24,871 nt of DNA from CAZIBG01 sp964536985 (GCA_964536985.1 CAZIBG010000016.1:1-24871); one strand, 5' to 3'. Numbered from the stretch's first letter, positions 15,325 through 22,330 are shown. The notes: generated from the sequence alone by a model not told the origin. Numbers and translations: made by a program.

Positions 15325-15972
15325 ATGATTAGCATTAAATTTGAGAGTAAACATAAATTGCCTGGCGATGTGTATTCTTTGTCATTTATTCCGGAATTTC
15401 CAGTAAGTTTTTCGCCGGGACAATCGATACAGATTTTCATAAATGATTATGAGCATCAATTATATTCAATTGCACCTGGATCCAGTACTCTCAATATACG
15501 CATCGTAACTAAGCTAACTGGTAGTAGTACTTTTAAACTTGCTCTTTCGCGACTAAAAAGTGGCGATACACTAAGAATGAAGATAGATGACAATCTATCG
15601 CCATTCTCGATTGATGCTAATAACGTCTTATTCCTTGCTCAAGGCTTAGCTATAACGCCTTTTATATCATTTCTAGATCAAAAGACATTAATAAAACCAC
15701 CTATAAGTACAATCATCCATGTTTCAAGTGGTGATCATTTATTTAAGACTGACGCCATGAAGCATGCAGATAAGTCATTCTTTCCTGCTAGCAAAAATAA
15801 CTTTATTAAGTTGCTTAAATCAAATATTGACGAAGAAGACTTTGATATTATAAATATCGCAGGTTCACAGGATTTTGTGATAGAAACTGTGTGTTACCTT
15901 ATTTCACAAGGTATAAAATTCAGTAGACTTAAATTTGAGCCAGATTACCTAACTTTATCAGATATTAATTAG
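15325..15972 (+). CDS. Ferredoxin/flavodoxin-NADP reductase-like protein
   Basis: 215 residues with the two-domain reductase plan. The N-terminal FAD barrel has FSPGQSIQIFIN and HQLYSIAPGSS (the family's R-x-Y-S, with Gln in place of Arg). The nucleotide domain opens LFLAQGLAITPFISFL, equivalent to the A-G-G-I-G-I-T-P motif, and has ISTIIHVSSGDHLF and IINIAGSQDFVIETVCYLI. No iron-sulfur domain and no membrane span are seen. It would pass electrons between NAD(P)H and a partner not visible here. It lies 27 nt after the GT-C fusion on the same strand, so it is probably the last gene of the glycan transcript. A role with the FAD oxidoreductase is possible but speculative. Confidence 0.78.
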   Translation: MISIKFESKHKLPGDVYSLSFIPEFPVSFSPGQSIQIFINDYEHQLYSIAPGSSTLNIRIVTKLTGSSTFKLALSRLKSGDTLRMKIDDNLSPFSIDANNVLFLAQGLAITPFISFLDQKTLIKPPISTIIHVSSGDHLFKTDAMKHADKSFFPASKNNFIKLLKSNIDEEDFDIINIAGSQDFVIETVCYLISQGIKFSRLKFEPDYLTLSDIN

Positions 15973-16085
15973 TAGTATATCAATATAATATTAGACAATG
16001 TTTCAATAATACTGATTACTCCGTGACAGAAGTAGATTTTTCGATTATTATATCTGTTGTATGAACAGACTGCCTGTTCGACCAT

Positions 16086-16160
16086 AGGGGTATAGTACAG
16101 CGGCTAGTATATGGGTCTCCAAAACCTAAGACCGTGGTTCGATTCCACGTACCCCTGCCA
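16086..16160 (+). tRNA. trnW: tRNA-Trp (CCA anticodon)
   Basis: Acceptor AGGGGTA/TACCCCT, T arm CGTGG-TTCGATT-CCACG, and anticodon loop CTCCAAA give anticodon CCA. The 3' CCA is encoded (16158-16160). An inverted repeat GAACAG-actgc-CTGTTC (16063-16079) sits just upstream. Confidence 0.95.
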
Positions 16161-16169
16161 ATTTAAAAC

Positions 16170-16193
16170 AGCTCATCCAAGGATGGGCTTTTT
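16170..16193 (+). terminator. Terminator of tRNA-Trp
   Basis: AGCTCATCC (16170-16178) pairs with GGATGGGCT (16181-16189), followed by a T run to 16193. Confidence 0.8.
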
Positions 16194-16242
16194 AAATTAC
16201 CGGAACTGGCATTGGTCCACGGTCGGCGAACAGAGAGAGCGT

Positions 16243-16328
16243 AGACCGTGCGTTCGTTCATGAGTAGCTCTCGCAGAAGCTTGCTTCGAGAAAGCTACGA
16301 AATGTTGTCTCCCACGTACCCCTGCCAA
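16243..16328 (+). repeat. Partial second copy of the tRNA-Trp 3' end, split by a hairpin insert
   Basis: The 17-mer CCACGTACCCCTGCCAA occurs at 16145-16161 (tRNA 3' end) and again at 16312-16328. AGACCGTG followed by GTTCG, the tRNA T-arm start (16129-16141), recurs at 16243-16256 with one extra C. Between the two recurring pieces lies about 55 bp with a hairpin (GTAGCTCTCG, 16264-16273, against CGAG-aa-AGCTAC, 16287-16298). The copy has no 5' half and cannot be a working tRNA. Confidence 0.75.
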
Positions 16329-16334
16329 AACATG

Positions 16335-16360
16335 AACTCGACGATACGACGAGTTTTTTT
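16335..16360 (+). terminator. Terminator after the partial tRNA copy
   Basis: AACTCG (16335-16340) and CGAGTT (16349-16354) form a stem that runs into a T tract ending at 16360. The partial tRNA copy therefore carries its own terminator. Confidence 0.75.
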
Positions 16361-16421
16361 GTTATAAAATCCGATGTACTCTCCTGTATATTTCTGAGCC
16401 ATTCTTGCGTATGCTACCATT

Positions 16422-16748
16422 ATGCATATGCTTAACATGGCAAACTCACTGGTCATCTGTAATGAGGGTACGCCTCAGGTAGATGTATTCTATAAATTAA
16501 GATTATTCCTGATCGTACTTACGATAATTCTGGTTTTATGCCAGATCGTATTTAGCATAACTAAACGGCCTGGACTGAAACGAGTCAGCAAAGGATTAAG
16601 TATTGTTTTGTTTATGGGTACACTATTGGCGACCGGTCTTTATTTTGTCGGTGACTCGTCGCCACGCTATATGAAAGGCAATTGCAATAGTTCGTCTGGT
16701 TCCGAGAAGCCAACAATTTATGTAGAGCCACCGCAACGTAGTGAATAG
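16422..16748 (+). CDS. Unknown small membrane protein
   Basis: 108 residues, not recognised. Two hydrophobic spans (LRLFLIVLTIILVLCQIVF and LSIVLFMGTLLATGLYFVG) are joined by a short basic loop (TKRPGLKRVSKG). A polar Ser/Gly-rich C-terminal tail follows. Two Cys lie outside the spans (near residues 13 and 87). The basic loop between the spans suggests both ends face outward. A TATGCT lies 6 nt before the ATG and there is no Shine-Dalgarno, so the mRNA may be leaderless; the second in-frame ATG at 16437 is an alternative start. Confidence 0.55.
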   Translation: MHMLNMANSLVICNEGTPQVDVFYKLRLFLIVLTIILVLCQIVFSITKRPGLKRVSKGLSIVLFMGTLLATGLYFVGDSSPRYMKGNCNSSSGSEKPTIYVEPPQRSE

Positions 16749-16949
16749 GCCATATTCACCAGATATTTGTGTATTATTCAGTCGTGGAGAGCACTGCAGC
16801 TGCTATCACAAGTTTATATTTACCAGACCAGGTATAGTTAGATAATTGTCCGCCCGCTCCTAACAAAAGGATATATGTGTTGTTGCCTTCAAGGCTAAAG
16901 ATTATCCTAATGGGGGAAGAGTACGAAGTTTAAGTTAGCCGAAACTATA

Positions 16950-18224
16950 TTAACAAACGATTTGATCTGGTGATGGCTGGTCTTCTTCGCCCCAATCTAT
17001 AGGGGCATTTACCTTAATAAAGAATTCAGCAACGCGCGGTACGCGACTATATAATCGAGCCATTAAGTAGATACTTTTTTCTTTAATGGTTGGGTATGCA
17101 TCTTCTATAAGTACTCCGCCCTCTTGCAACTGGGTATCCATCATATCGCCAAAGGTCTCGGCTTTTTCTTCGGCTGCATTTTTTAACGAGTAATAAGATA
17201 CCGCTTGAGCATCTTGTTGCATCTGCTTGGCAATAGCCTCGTATTTACAGTATGTTTTAGCGTCTTTATTGCGCCATGCTTCGGTCAAGCCAGGATTGGC
17301 AGAGTACCAGTTACTGATTGATTCGACCGTCACTACTTTGCTGACGTCTGCTCCCTCGTTCTCGTAAATGATCCCGTCGCTGAGCTTATGATAGGCTGGA
17401 TCGGTATACATCAAATTAGGATCGTCGTCACACTGCTGGTTGTCTACCATGTGGTATAGCTCATGTGCATAGGTGCGTCGTTCCAGATATCCATTTACGT
17501 TAACTACATATACACCAGGATTGTCTAAAGGTACATAAGCATGGACCATCGAGCCGTCAGCGAATTCAGGTATATAGGTCAGGACAACTTGTTTTAAGCC
17601 GGCTAATTTAAAGAGCTCTTCTGGGGTGATCCCCAGATTCTCCATGAGTTTTGTTATGTTGTTTTTGGCATTGACCCCTTCTAGCTCGATTTCTGTGGGC
17701 GCACGTTCTCCTTCGTTAAGATATGTAAACGGAAATTCATCATTGCTTACGGAGATTTCGATACCAAAAAGCTTGCTGAACTGATTTGCACTATCTATAT
17801 AAGTACTAAATGGAATCTGACGACCTTCTGGATTGTAGCCATCTTCCCGTAATTCTTTGTCGTAGGCCATATAATCGTGCGTTTCAAGTCCTAGCTGGTC
17901 TGCAATGTGCTTGTTGATGTCTACAAGGGCACGTTCCGTATGACGACCCTTAAAGTGACTGGCAGCTTGTTCGTCCATGCCACTTACTGTTCGTTCCTGC
18001 ACGTATGGATCGGTCGGCGCATCTAGAAGAGCGTTAATTGCTGCAATGTCTTGAGAGGTCGGTTCGTCACAGGCGGCTAACGGTGCTTCTATTTGGCGCT
18101 CCGAACCTGGAGTAACGGCTAGTAATGCCAGTGCAGAAACAACTGGGGCAACCCGGCCCATGACAATTCGCCTGACATGGTCAAACCTACCTGCCGAGAA
18201 CTCTGGTGACATTTCATTATTCAT
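16950..18224 (-). CDS. Exported HExxH metallopeptidase-like protein
   Basis: 424 residues. A basic N-terminus leads into a hydrophobic segment (IVMGRVAPVVSALALLAV) that looks like a signal peptide or anchor, so the bulk is outside the cell. The zinc-binding helix is RRTYAHELYHMVDNQQC, near residue 256. A later helix with EEKAETFGDMMDTQL, about 100 residues on, could supply the third ligand (Glu), the gluzincin arrangement. The C-terminus ends in Cys. Six Cys or so suggest disulfides. I cannot place it in a named peptidase family. Possible starts are ATG 18224 and ATG 18212; a TAGAAT ends 6 nt before 18224, consistent with a leaderless mRNA. Confidence 0.75.
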   Translation of the reverse strand: MNNEMSPEFSAGRFDHVRRIVMGRVAPVVSALALLAVTPGSERQIEAPLAACDEPTSQDIAAINALLDAPTDPYVQERTVSGMDEQAASHFKGRHTERALVDINKHIADQLGLETHDYMAYDKELREDGYNPEGRQIPFSTYIDSANQFSKLFGIEISVSNDEFPFTYLNEGERAPTEIELEGVNAKNNITKLMENLGITPEELFKLAGLKQVVLTYIPEFADGSMVHAYVPLDNPGVYVVNVNGYLERRTYAHELYHMVDNQQCDDDPNLMYTDPAYHKLSDGIIYENEGADVSKVVTVESISNWYSANPGLTEAWRNKDAKTYCKYEAIAKQMQQDAQAVSYYSLKNAAEEKAETFGDMMDTQLQEGGVLIEDAYPTIKEKSIYLMARLYSRVPRVAEFFIKVNAPIDWGEEDQPSPDQIVC

Positions 18225-18285
18225 TATAATATTCTAACATAAAAACACAAAAACGCAACAACGCAACAAGTGAGAAGAGTATGAA

Positions 18286-18582
18286 CTAAGCTAGTTCGCT
18301 AGGTAGGCTGTCGATTCCGCCCATATCATGAGCATCGGTAAACCCTGCCCCGCCTAGGAGGCGTTGGGCTTCTGATGACCTGTTGCCGGAGCGGCAGAAG
18401 ACGAAGACGGGTGCATCTTTTGGAATGTTGGGAAAACGTCCTTCGGTCATTTGGCGGACATCCCAGTGCATGGCACTGCTGATGTTTTGCTCGGCGACCT
18501 CCTCGTCACTACGGACATCTATGAGGTAGGCACGTTGGTTTTTGATGTTTTCTATTTCTGCACGAGTAAGTTCATGAAGCAT
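18286..18582 (-). CDS. Single-domain rhodanese
   Basis: 98 residues, the size of a lone rhodanese domain. Features: N-terminal YLIDVRSDEEVAEQNI, the middle NIPKDAPVFVFC, and the active-site loop CRSGNRSSEAQRLL with catalytic Cys followed by R-S-G-N-R. The cysteine carries persulfide sulfur in sulfur transfer or detoxification. No signal peptide. TATACT (18589-18594) lies 6 nt before the ATG with no Shine-Dalgarno, so leaderless expression is likely. It is divergent from the zinc ribbon gene, sharing a 65-bp intergenic region. Confidence 0.92.
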   Translation of the reverse strand: MLHELTRAEIENIKNQRAYLIDVRSDEEVAEQNISSAMHWDVRQMTEGRFPNIPKDAPVFVFCRSGNRSSEAQRLLGGAGFTDAHDMGGIDSLPSELA

Positions 18583-18647
18583 ATCTACAGTATAACGAGT
18601 GGTCCAAGTATTTGCATCAGGCGTATAATTTATATGGAGGATAGGCT

Positions 18648-18911
18648 ATGAATAAACAATGTCAAAGTTGTGGAATGCCACTAAATACAAAGAAGGCTGG
18701 CGATTGTCGGGGCACCGAAAAAGACGGTACTAAAAGCGAGAAATGGTGCAAGCTATGCTATCAAGACGGGGTTTTTATCGGCGGAGATTGCACACTGACC
18801 GAAATGCGTAAAATTGTCGATGATGCATTGGTAGAAAACGGGAGCGGACGACTTATGCGCTGGATGGCACAGAAGCAACTACCGCGCCTTGAACGCTGGA
18901 AGAGACGCTAA
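18648..18911 (+). CDS. Putative zinc-ribbon protein (PF12674-like)
   Basis: 87 residues. The N-terminal half matches the putative zinc ribbon family: C-Q-S-C-G-M-P-L, then RGTEKDGTKSEKWCKLCYQDG, giving two C-x2-C pairs for one zinc, followed by TLTEMRKIVDD. The C-terminal third is basic (QLPRLERWKRR). Biochemical role is not established for this family. GGAGG lies 6 nt before the ATG, and a TATAAT around 18626-18631 is a likely -10. Confidence 0.85.
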   Translation: MNKQCQSCGMPLNTKKAGDCRGTEKDGTKSEKWCKLCYQDGVFIGGDCTLTEMRKIVDDALVENGSGRLMRWMAQKQLPRLERWKRR

Positions 18912-18923
18912 GCACTCATCACG

Positions 18924-18950
18924 AAAAAGCAGGCACGTACGGTGCCTGCT
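18924..18950 (-). terminator. Strong intrinsic terminator, minus strand
   Basis: Perfect 9-bp stem AGCAGGCAC (18928-18936) with GTGCCTGCT (18942-18950), 5-nt loop, and five T on the minus strand (A at 18924-18928). On the plus strand there is no T run, so it serves the minus-strand transcript. Confidence 0.8.
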
Positions 18951-19217
18951 TCGCAAGGCGAGCAGTGGCATGCAGAATATGCTTTAGCTGTTTCATGAGA
19001 ACCCAAAGTGTACGGCAGTGCCCACTGTTTCGGATAATTTGAACAAATATAAAAGCGCCTCCTTGTCGCCGGATTAAACTTTCGCCTTAGTATGCGATTG
19101 CTTAGTCACGGCAGGGGGCGCTCCACGAGGCTGCTACTGCAATGGTTGGGTCAATGCTGTTTCGGTGCTCGCCATAGTCACTGGATGCTAACTTGCGTGC
19201 AGAGCGATGTGCTCCAT
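18924..19217 (-). ncRNA. Candidate ~290-nt structured RNA with own promoter and terminator
   Basis: No credible reading frame covers 18912-19286, yet the minus strand has a good promoter at its right end and a strong intrinsic terminator at its left end. Features inside: a long-range stem pairing AGCGCC-tCCT (from about 19052) with AGG-gGGCGCT (ending near 19121), a CAGTG/CACTG hairpin, and three copies of GAAACAG in the RNA sense (near 19160, 19030 and 18990). I looked for the conserved cores of RNase P RNA, tmRNA and SRP RNA and did not find them. It could be 6S-like or a lineage-specific RNA. Confidence 0.5.
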
Positions 19218-19223
19218 ATCTAT

Positions 19224-19251
19224 ATTATAGGACATCCAAGAGATATTGCAA
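19224..19251 (-). promoter_or_regulatory. Promoter of the candidate RNA
   Basis: Minus strand TTGCAA (19246-19251), 16-bp spacer, perfect TATAAT (19224-19229). Predicted start is an A near 19217. Confidence 0.65.
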
Positions 19252-19286
19252 GGATAAACAGTATCAGCAGCGTTGCCTTTTCTTGT

Positions 19287-19868
19287 CTATGACCGACGAA
19301 TTATTCCTAGAAGCAATACAGTACTAATGCCCAGGATTGCAAAAGAAAGTGTGTTTGCCCATTGAATGTTTTGGCCCGTACTTGCAAGCGTTGGGGCGGG
19401 AGCGACGGTTGTGGTTGATGATGGCACTACGGTATTAATTACGGGTGCAGGATCAACATCGGTTATCGACAGAACAAAATTCCCGCTAAATCCATCGTAA
19501 AATTCCGAATCAGAATCTATAGTAAACGAGACTGTAACAGAGTCTCCAGTGTTATGCTTATTGTCCAAAAGCGCTGTGACGGTAAATATCTTAGCTTGAG
19601 ACCATTCGACTTGAGTGTATTCGACCGGGTTAGGATCGATGGCCACGCGGCTGGGGTCGCTGGATGTCAGATTGATGTGCAAATATGCCGGGCCGGGCCC
19701 TGGCCCGATTATGGGCTCATCTAAATTGACCTGGACAGCCGTTGATTGACCTTCGATCAGGGAGTTGCCTGCAGGTGTTAGAGTCACTTTACTGGCCGCA
19801 GATACAGGTATAGACAACGAACAGAAAGTTAGTACAAAGATTAGGAGTGCTACAAAACGTCTTTTCAT
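19287..19868 (-). CDS. Sortase-anchored surface protein with Calx-beta-like domain (LASTG signal)
   Basis: 193 residues from the ATG at 19868, which has AGGA 5 nt upstream; the frame is open to a TTG at 19886. Order: signal peptide (MKRRFVALLIFVLTFCSLS to A-S-A-A), one beta-sandwich domain resembling Calx-beta repeats (SLIEGQSTAVQVNLDEP, FTVTALLDNKHNTGDSVTV, a late D-S-D-S-E-F), a Thr/Pro/Val linker, then a sorting signal: LASTG, a hydrophobic span (about 20 residues) and the tail R-R-S. LAxTG is the motif used by class E sortases. The protein should be anchored to the cell surface. No sortase is in the window. A 12-bp palindrome AACAATATTGTT (19882-19893) lies upstream. Confidence 0.85.
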   Translation of the reverse strand: MKRRFVALLIFVLTFCSLSIPVSAASKVTLTPAGNSLIEGQSTAVQVNLDEPIIGPGPGPAYLHINLTSSDPSRVAIDPNPVEYTQVEWSQAKIFTVTALLDNKHNTGDSVTVSFTIDSDSEFYDGFSGNFVLSITDVDPAPVINTVVPSSTTTVAPAPTLASTGQNIQWANTLSFAILGISTVLLLGIIRRS

Positions 19869-19935
19869 TGGTATCCTACACAACAATATTGTTACCTTTA
19901 CTGTATCAAATAACGTAAGCGTTATCTATTAACAA

Positions 19936-21912
19936 CTAGTACGTTGTGCCGTAGTGTCGAAGTCCGGAGGGGATATACTTGTTGATAACGCCGTCTGTGG
20001 GGATGGGTTGTGCTTGGTTATGTAGAGCATTGAGTGTGGCCGTTGGTTTTCCGTCTGCCGATACTAAATTATTCCCGCTTTTGCTGCCCTGCTCTAGCCC
20101 GGGGATGCTGACCGGAGCTGAAGCCAACGCTTCAGCGAAGCTGGCGCTGGTGTTGTAGCGACCTTGTTTGGTGATAGCAATGTTGCCCGCACCATTAGCG
20201 TAGACATTATTGTTCATGACGGTCTGGGCAACGCCAAGTCCAGTATTGGCTTTATGGATAACGGTATTCAACTCTACTGAAGTGCCGGCATTAATGTTGG
20301 TAATGCACAGTGCTGTAACGCCACCACAGTATCCCTGGCCTGTGGGATAAGCGATTATGTTATTGATCATGATATCGATGGCTGGTATCCACGTCATGGT
20401 TGGCGGTAGTGGGCGAACGGTGTCGCGATCACTACTATATGAGTTCCCACACAGCGGTTGTGCTGGGTCGGAGCAGCCAGGAGCTGATCGCTCATCTACA
20501 TAGACAGCTACTACATCCGATCCACCGATAATGGTGTTGTTTATCAGTTTCAGTCCCGATGACCCAGCTAATTTAACAGCTCGGGCTGATCCTGTAGCTG
20601 TAATATAGTTATTTATCAGATATAGATTATCGGAGATTTCGAAGAATACCCCAGAGCTCGCATTATTAACAATACGATTCCCGGCAACTTGGACGTCTAA
20701 GTTACTTTGATCGAACCATAGTCCAGGTCCCTTGTTATCACTGATATCGCTATTAACAACCGTAGTATTCCTAGTTCGTGAAGTTTTAAGTGCACCAGCC
20801 TGGATGGAGGTAGTGAATTCGTCGAACTGGTTCATGTTGGTGATCTTAACGGCTTGCATGCTAAAGCCTTCGGTATAAAGGGCGCTGACGCCCATCCAGT
20901 TGGAAGATGAAATGCTGACATTTTGCATGACGCTATTGGTATTTATATGACTATCGCCCAAGTAGGCGACCGATATAAAGGCTGAATCTGATATGTCGAC
21001 ATTGATAAGTTTACTGTTGTCCGCCGTGGCCATAAACTTAATTACCCCATAGTCGTTGGCACTATTGGAATAACGAGTGACTTTTAGGCCTTGAATGGTG
21101 CTGTTGCCGGCATGCACCGTGGCAAACGTATCTTTGCTAGACACGGCTACGTCACCCTTGGCCACGTCGGCAGCGCTAAGATATATCCGCCCAGAAGCAG
21201 CATCCACCCAGAATTTTCCAGCCCCTAGGGAAGCTTTTGCAGTAACTTGGGTTAGCTGCGTATTCCCCACCCAAGCTTGGTCGGGAAATTTTCCGACACC
21301 GTCACCATTCAGTCCTTGTCCGGTAGTAAACGATAACCCGCTACCATCAGTGACCGGCTGTGCAGTGTAGCTGTGATATGAGTTACTTCCTTCGGTGGTC
21401 CATCCAGATGAAAATGATTGAGATCCATCGAACACTGGTGTTTCGCCCGGGTAGGCTGTGATGGTAATGCTCTTGTTGGGAGCGATAATAATGCCACCTT
21501 CGTTGTAGTTACCCTGGCGCACTACCACAGTATCCCCGCTTGCCGAGGCGGTGTAGGCTTTAGCAATTGTGGCATAGGGCGAACTACTTGTACCATTTCC
21601 GGTAGTATCGTTGCCGTTGTCGTCTACATAGCGTTGGGTTCCGATTAGGCTGCTTAGACTATACTGCACAGGCAGCTTGGCGCCCGCTAAGCTCGCACAA
21701 CCGTTTGTTGCTCCAAATTGGACACTTGTGCCGCCCGAGGCGGCTTGGCTGTTTACGGTGTTCGCACAGCCCGCTATGACCCCTTCTTCTGCCTCGGAGC
21801 TTGTACCAATAGTCGCCGCCGAAGAAATTGCGATAATAATTATCCCAATTAAGGCGAATGCGCTAACCAGTATGATGCCCCGAAATCGACTGGTGGACTT
21901 TTTAGAAACCAT
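19936..21912 (-). CDS. Exported right-handed beta-helix protein with CBM-like N-terminal piece
   Basis: 658 residues. An N-terminal signal or anchor (GIILVSAFALIGIIIIAISS) is followed by SSEAEEGVIAG and a short segment ending SGGTSVQFG. That segment resembles the start of CBM6/35-type modules and is common in exported CPR proteins. From about residue 85, QRYVDDNGNDTTGNGTSSSP then TVVVRQGNYNEGG open a right-handed parallel beta-helix (DUF1565/pectate-lyase-like) with N-rich coil turns (LINNYITATG, LINNTIIGG, MINNIIAYP). Such proteins bind or cleave acidic polysaccharides, but no catalytic lyase residues can be assigned. TAAAAT ends 7 nt before the ATG, suggesting a leaderless mRNA. It may follow the two mini-genes upstream, whose last stop is 15 nt away. 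Confidence 0.85.
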   Translation of the reverse strand: MVSKKSTSRFRGIILVSAFALIGIIIIAISSAATIGTSSEAEEGVIAGCANTVNSQAASGGTSVQFGATNGCASLAGAKLPVQYSLSSLIGTQRYVDDNGNDTTGNGTSSSPYATIAKAYTASASGDTVVVRQGNYNEGGIIIAPNKSITITAYPGETPVFDGSQSFSSGWTTEGSNSYHSYTAQPVTDGSGLSFTTGQGLNGDGVGKFPDQAWVGNTQLTQVTAKASLGAGKFWVDAASGRIYLSAADVAKGDVAVSSKDTFATVHAGNSTIQGLKVTRYSNSANDYGVIKFMATADNSKLINVDISDSAFISVAYLGDSHINTNSVMQNVSISSSNWMGVSALYTEGFSMQAVKITNMNQFDEFTTSIQAGALKTSRTRNTTVVNSDISDNKGPGLWFDQSNLDVQVAGNRIVNNASSGVFFEISDNLYLINNYITATGSARAVKLAGSSGLKLINNTIIGGSDVVAVYVDERSAPGCSDPAQPLCGNSYSSDRDTVRPLPPTMTWIPAIDIMINNIIAYPTGQGYCGGVTALCITNINAGTSVELNTVIHKANTGLGVAQTVMNNNVYANGAGNIAITKQGRYNTSASFAEALASAPVSIPGLEQGSKSGNNLVSADGKPTATLNALHNQAQPIPTDGVINKYIPSGLRHYGTTY

Positions 21913-21927
21913 TAGAGTTATTTTATA

Positions 21928-22131
21928 TCAATTACATCTAATCTCGAAGGCATCTACGCCATCGGTCGCCCAGAAATGGTACGATACGGCCTCACCTTCC
22001 TGGTGCCGGCGAACATTTTTAACTTGGCTGATAGCGTATTCTCTGCCGGCCCACGATACGGTAAGCAACGGCATGGCGTCAGGGGCATGTCCAAGTATTC
22101 GTTCCATGTTTGTTCTTGGTTGCTCATGCAT
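21928..22131 (-). CDS. 67-residue protein, DUF6504-like
   Basis: The core reads LTVSWAGREYAISQVKNVRR, then SYHFWATDGVDAFEIRCN. This W-x-G-R-x-Y-x-(I/V) to F-E-(L/I) pattern resembles DUF6504, a small domain encoded next to ImuB-type Y-family polymerases in actinobacteria. That match is from memory and should be tested. The ATG at 22131 overlaps the upstream gene's stop by 8 nt (ATGCATGA), so the two mini-genes are translated together. Confidence 0.55.
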   Translation of the reverse strand: MHEQPRTNMERILGHAPDAMPLLTVSWAGREYAISQVKNVRRHQEGEAVSYHFWATDGVDAFEIRCN

Positions 22132-22330
22132 GGTGTCCCCCGATGACTAGGATACGCATATCCGGCACTAATGTTTTTGCATCGTCGTACCGCATACCAG
22201 CCCTAACTCCAAGGATCTTGGCCTCACGGGAGCACGACATAATGACACGTCGGCTGGTAGCGAAGGCCCAGGTTTTCTTAAGTTGTTGTTCGTCGGCCAT
22301 AGCTAAGGTGGTTTGTAAGAGTGTGTTCAT
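22124..22330 (-). CDS. 68-residue Y-family DNA polymerase N-terminal fragment (ImuB/DinB-like)
   Basis: The segment RVIMSCSREAKILGVRAGM followed by YDDAKTLVPDM matches the fingers-region signature of Y-family polymerases (V-x-A-x-S-x-E-A-x-x-x-G-V-x-x-G-M, then E-A-x-x-L-C-P). Alignment by eye puts residues 1-12 over the D-x-F-F-A-S-V-E strand, but the metal-binding Asp is not conserved, and the later D-E pair, thumb and little finger are absent. It cannot be a polymerase. It is nevertheless a well-formed gene: GGAGA lies 6 nt before the ATG at 22330 and it couples to the next gene. It is either a relic of an internally deleted imuB-like gene or a minimal stand-alone protein. Confidence 0.6.
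   Translation of the reverse strand: MNTLLQTTLAMADEQQLKKTWAFATSRRVIMSCSREAKILGVRAGMRYDDAKTLVPDMRILVIGGHHA

Noticed and set aside
16063..16079. GAACAG-actgc-CTGTTC as an SOS box
   Set aside because: The Gram-positive LexA box needs GAAC and GTTC four bases apart; here they are nine apart.
19052..19123. A 72-nt plus-strand segment with a 7-bp acceptor-like stem ending near CCA
   Set aside because: No T arm or GTTC motif and no anticodon arm; it is better explained as part of the structured minus-strand RNA.
19092..19292. A 66-codon plus-strand frame rich in Cys and His
   Set aside because: No Shine-Dalgarno, odd composition, and it lies opposite the candidate RNA with its own promoter and terminator.
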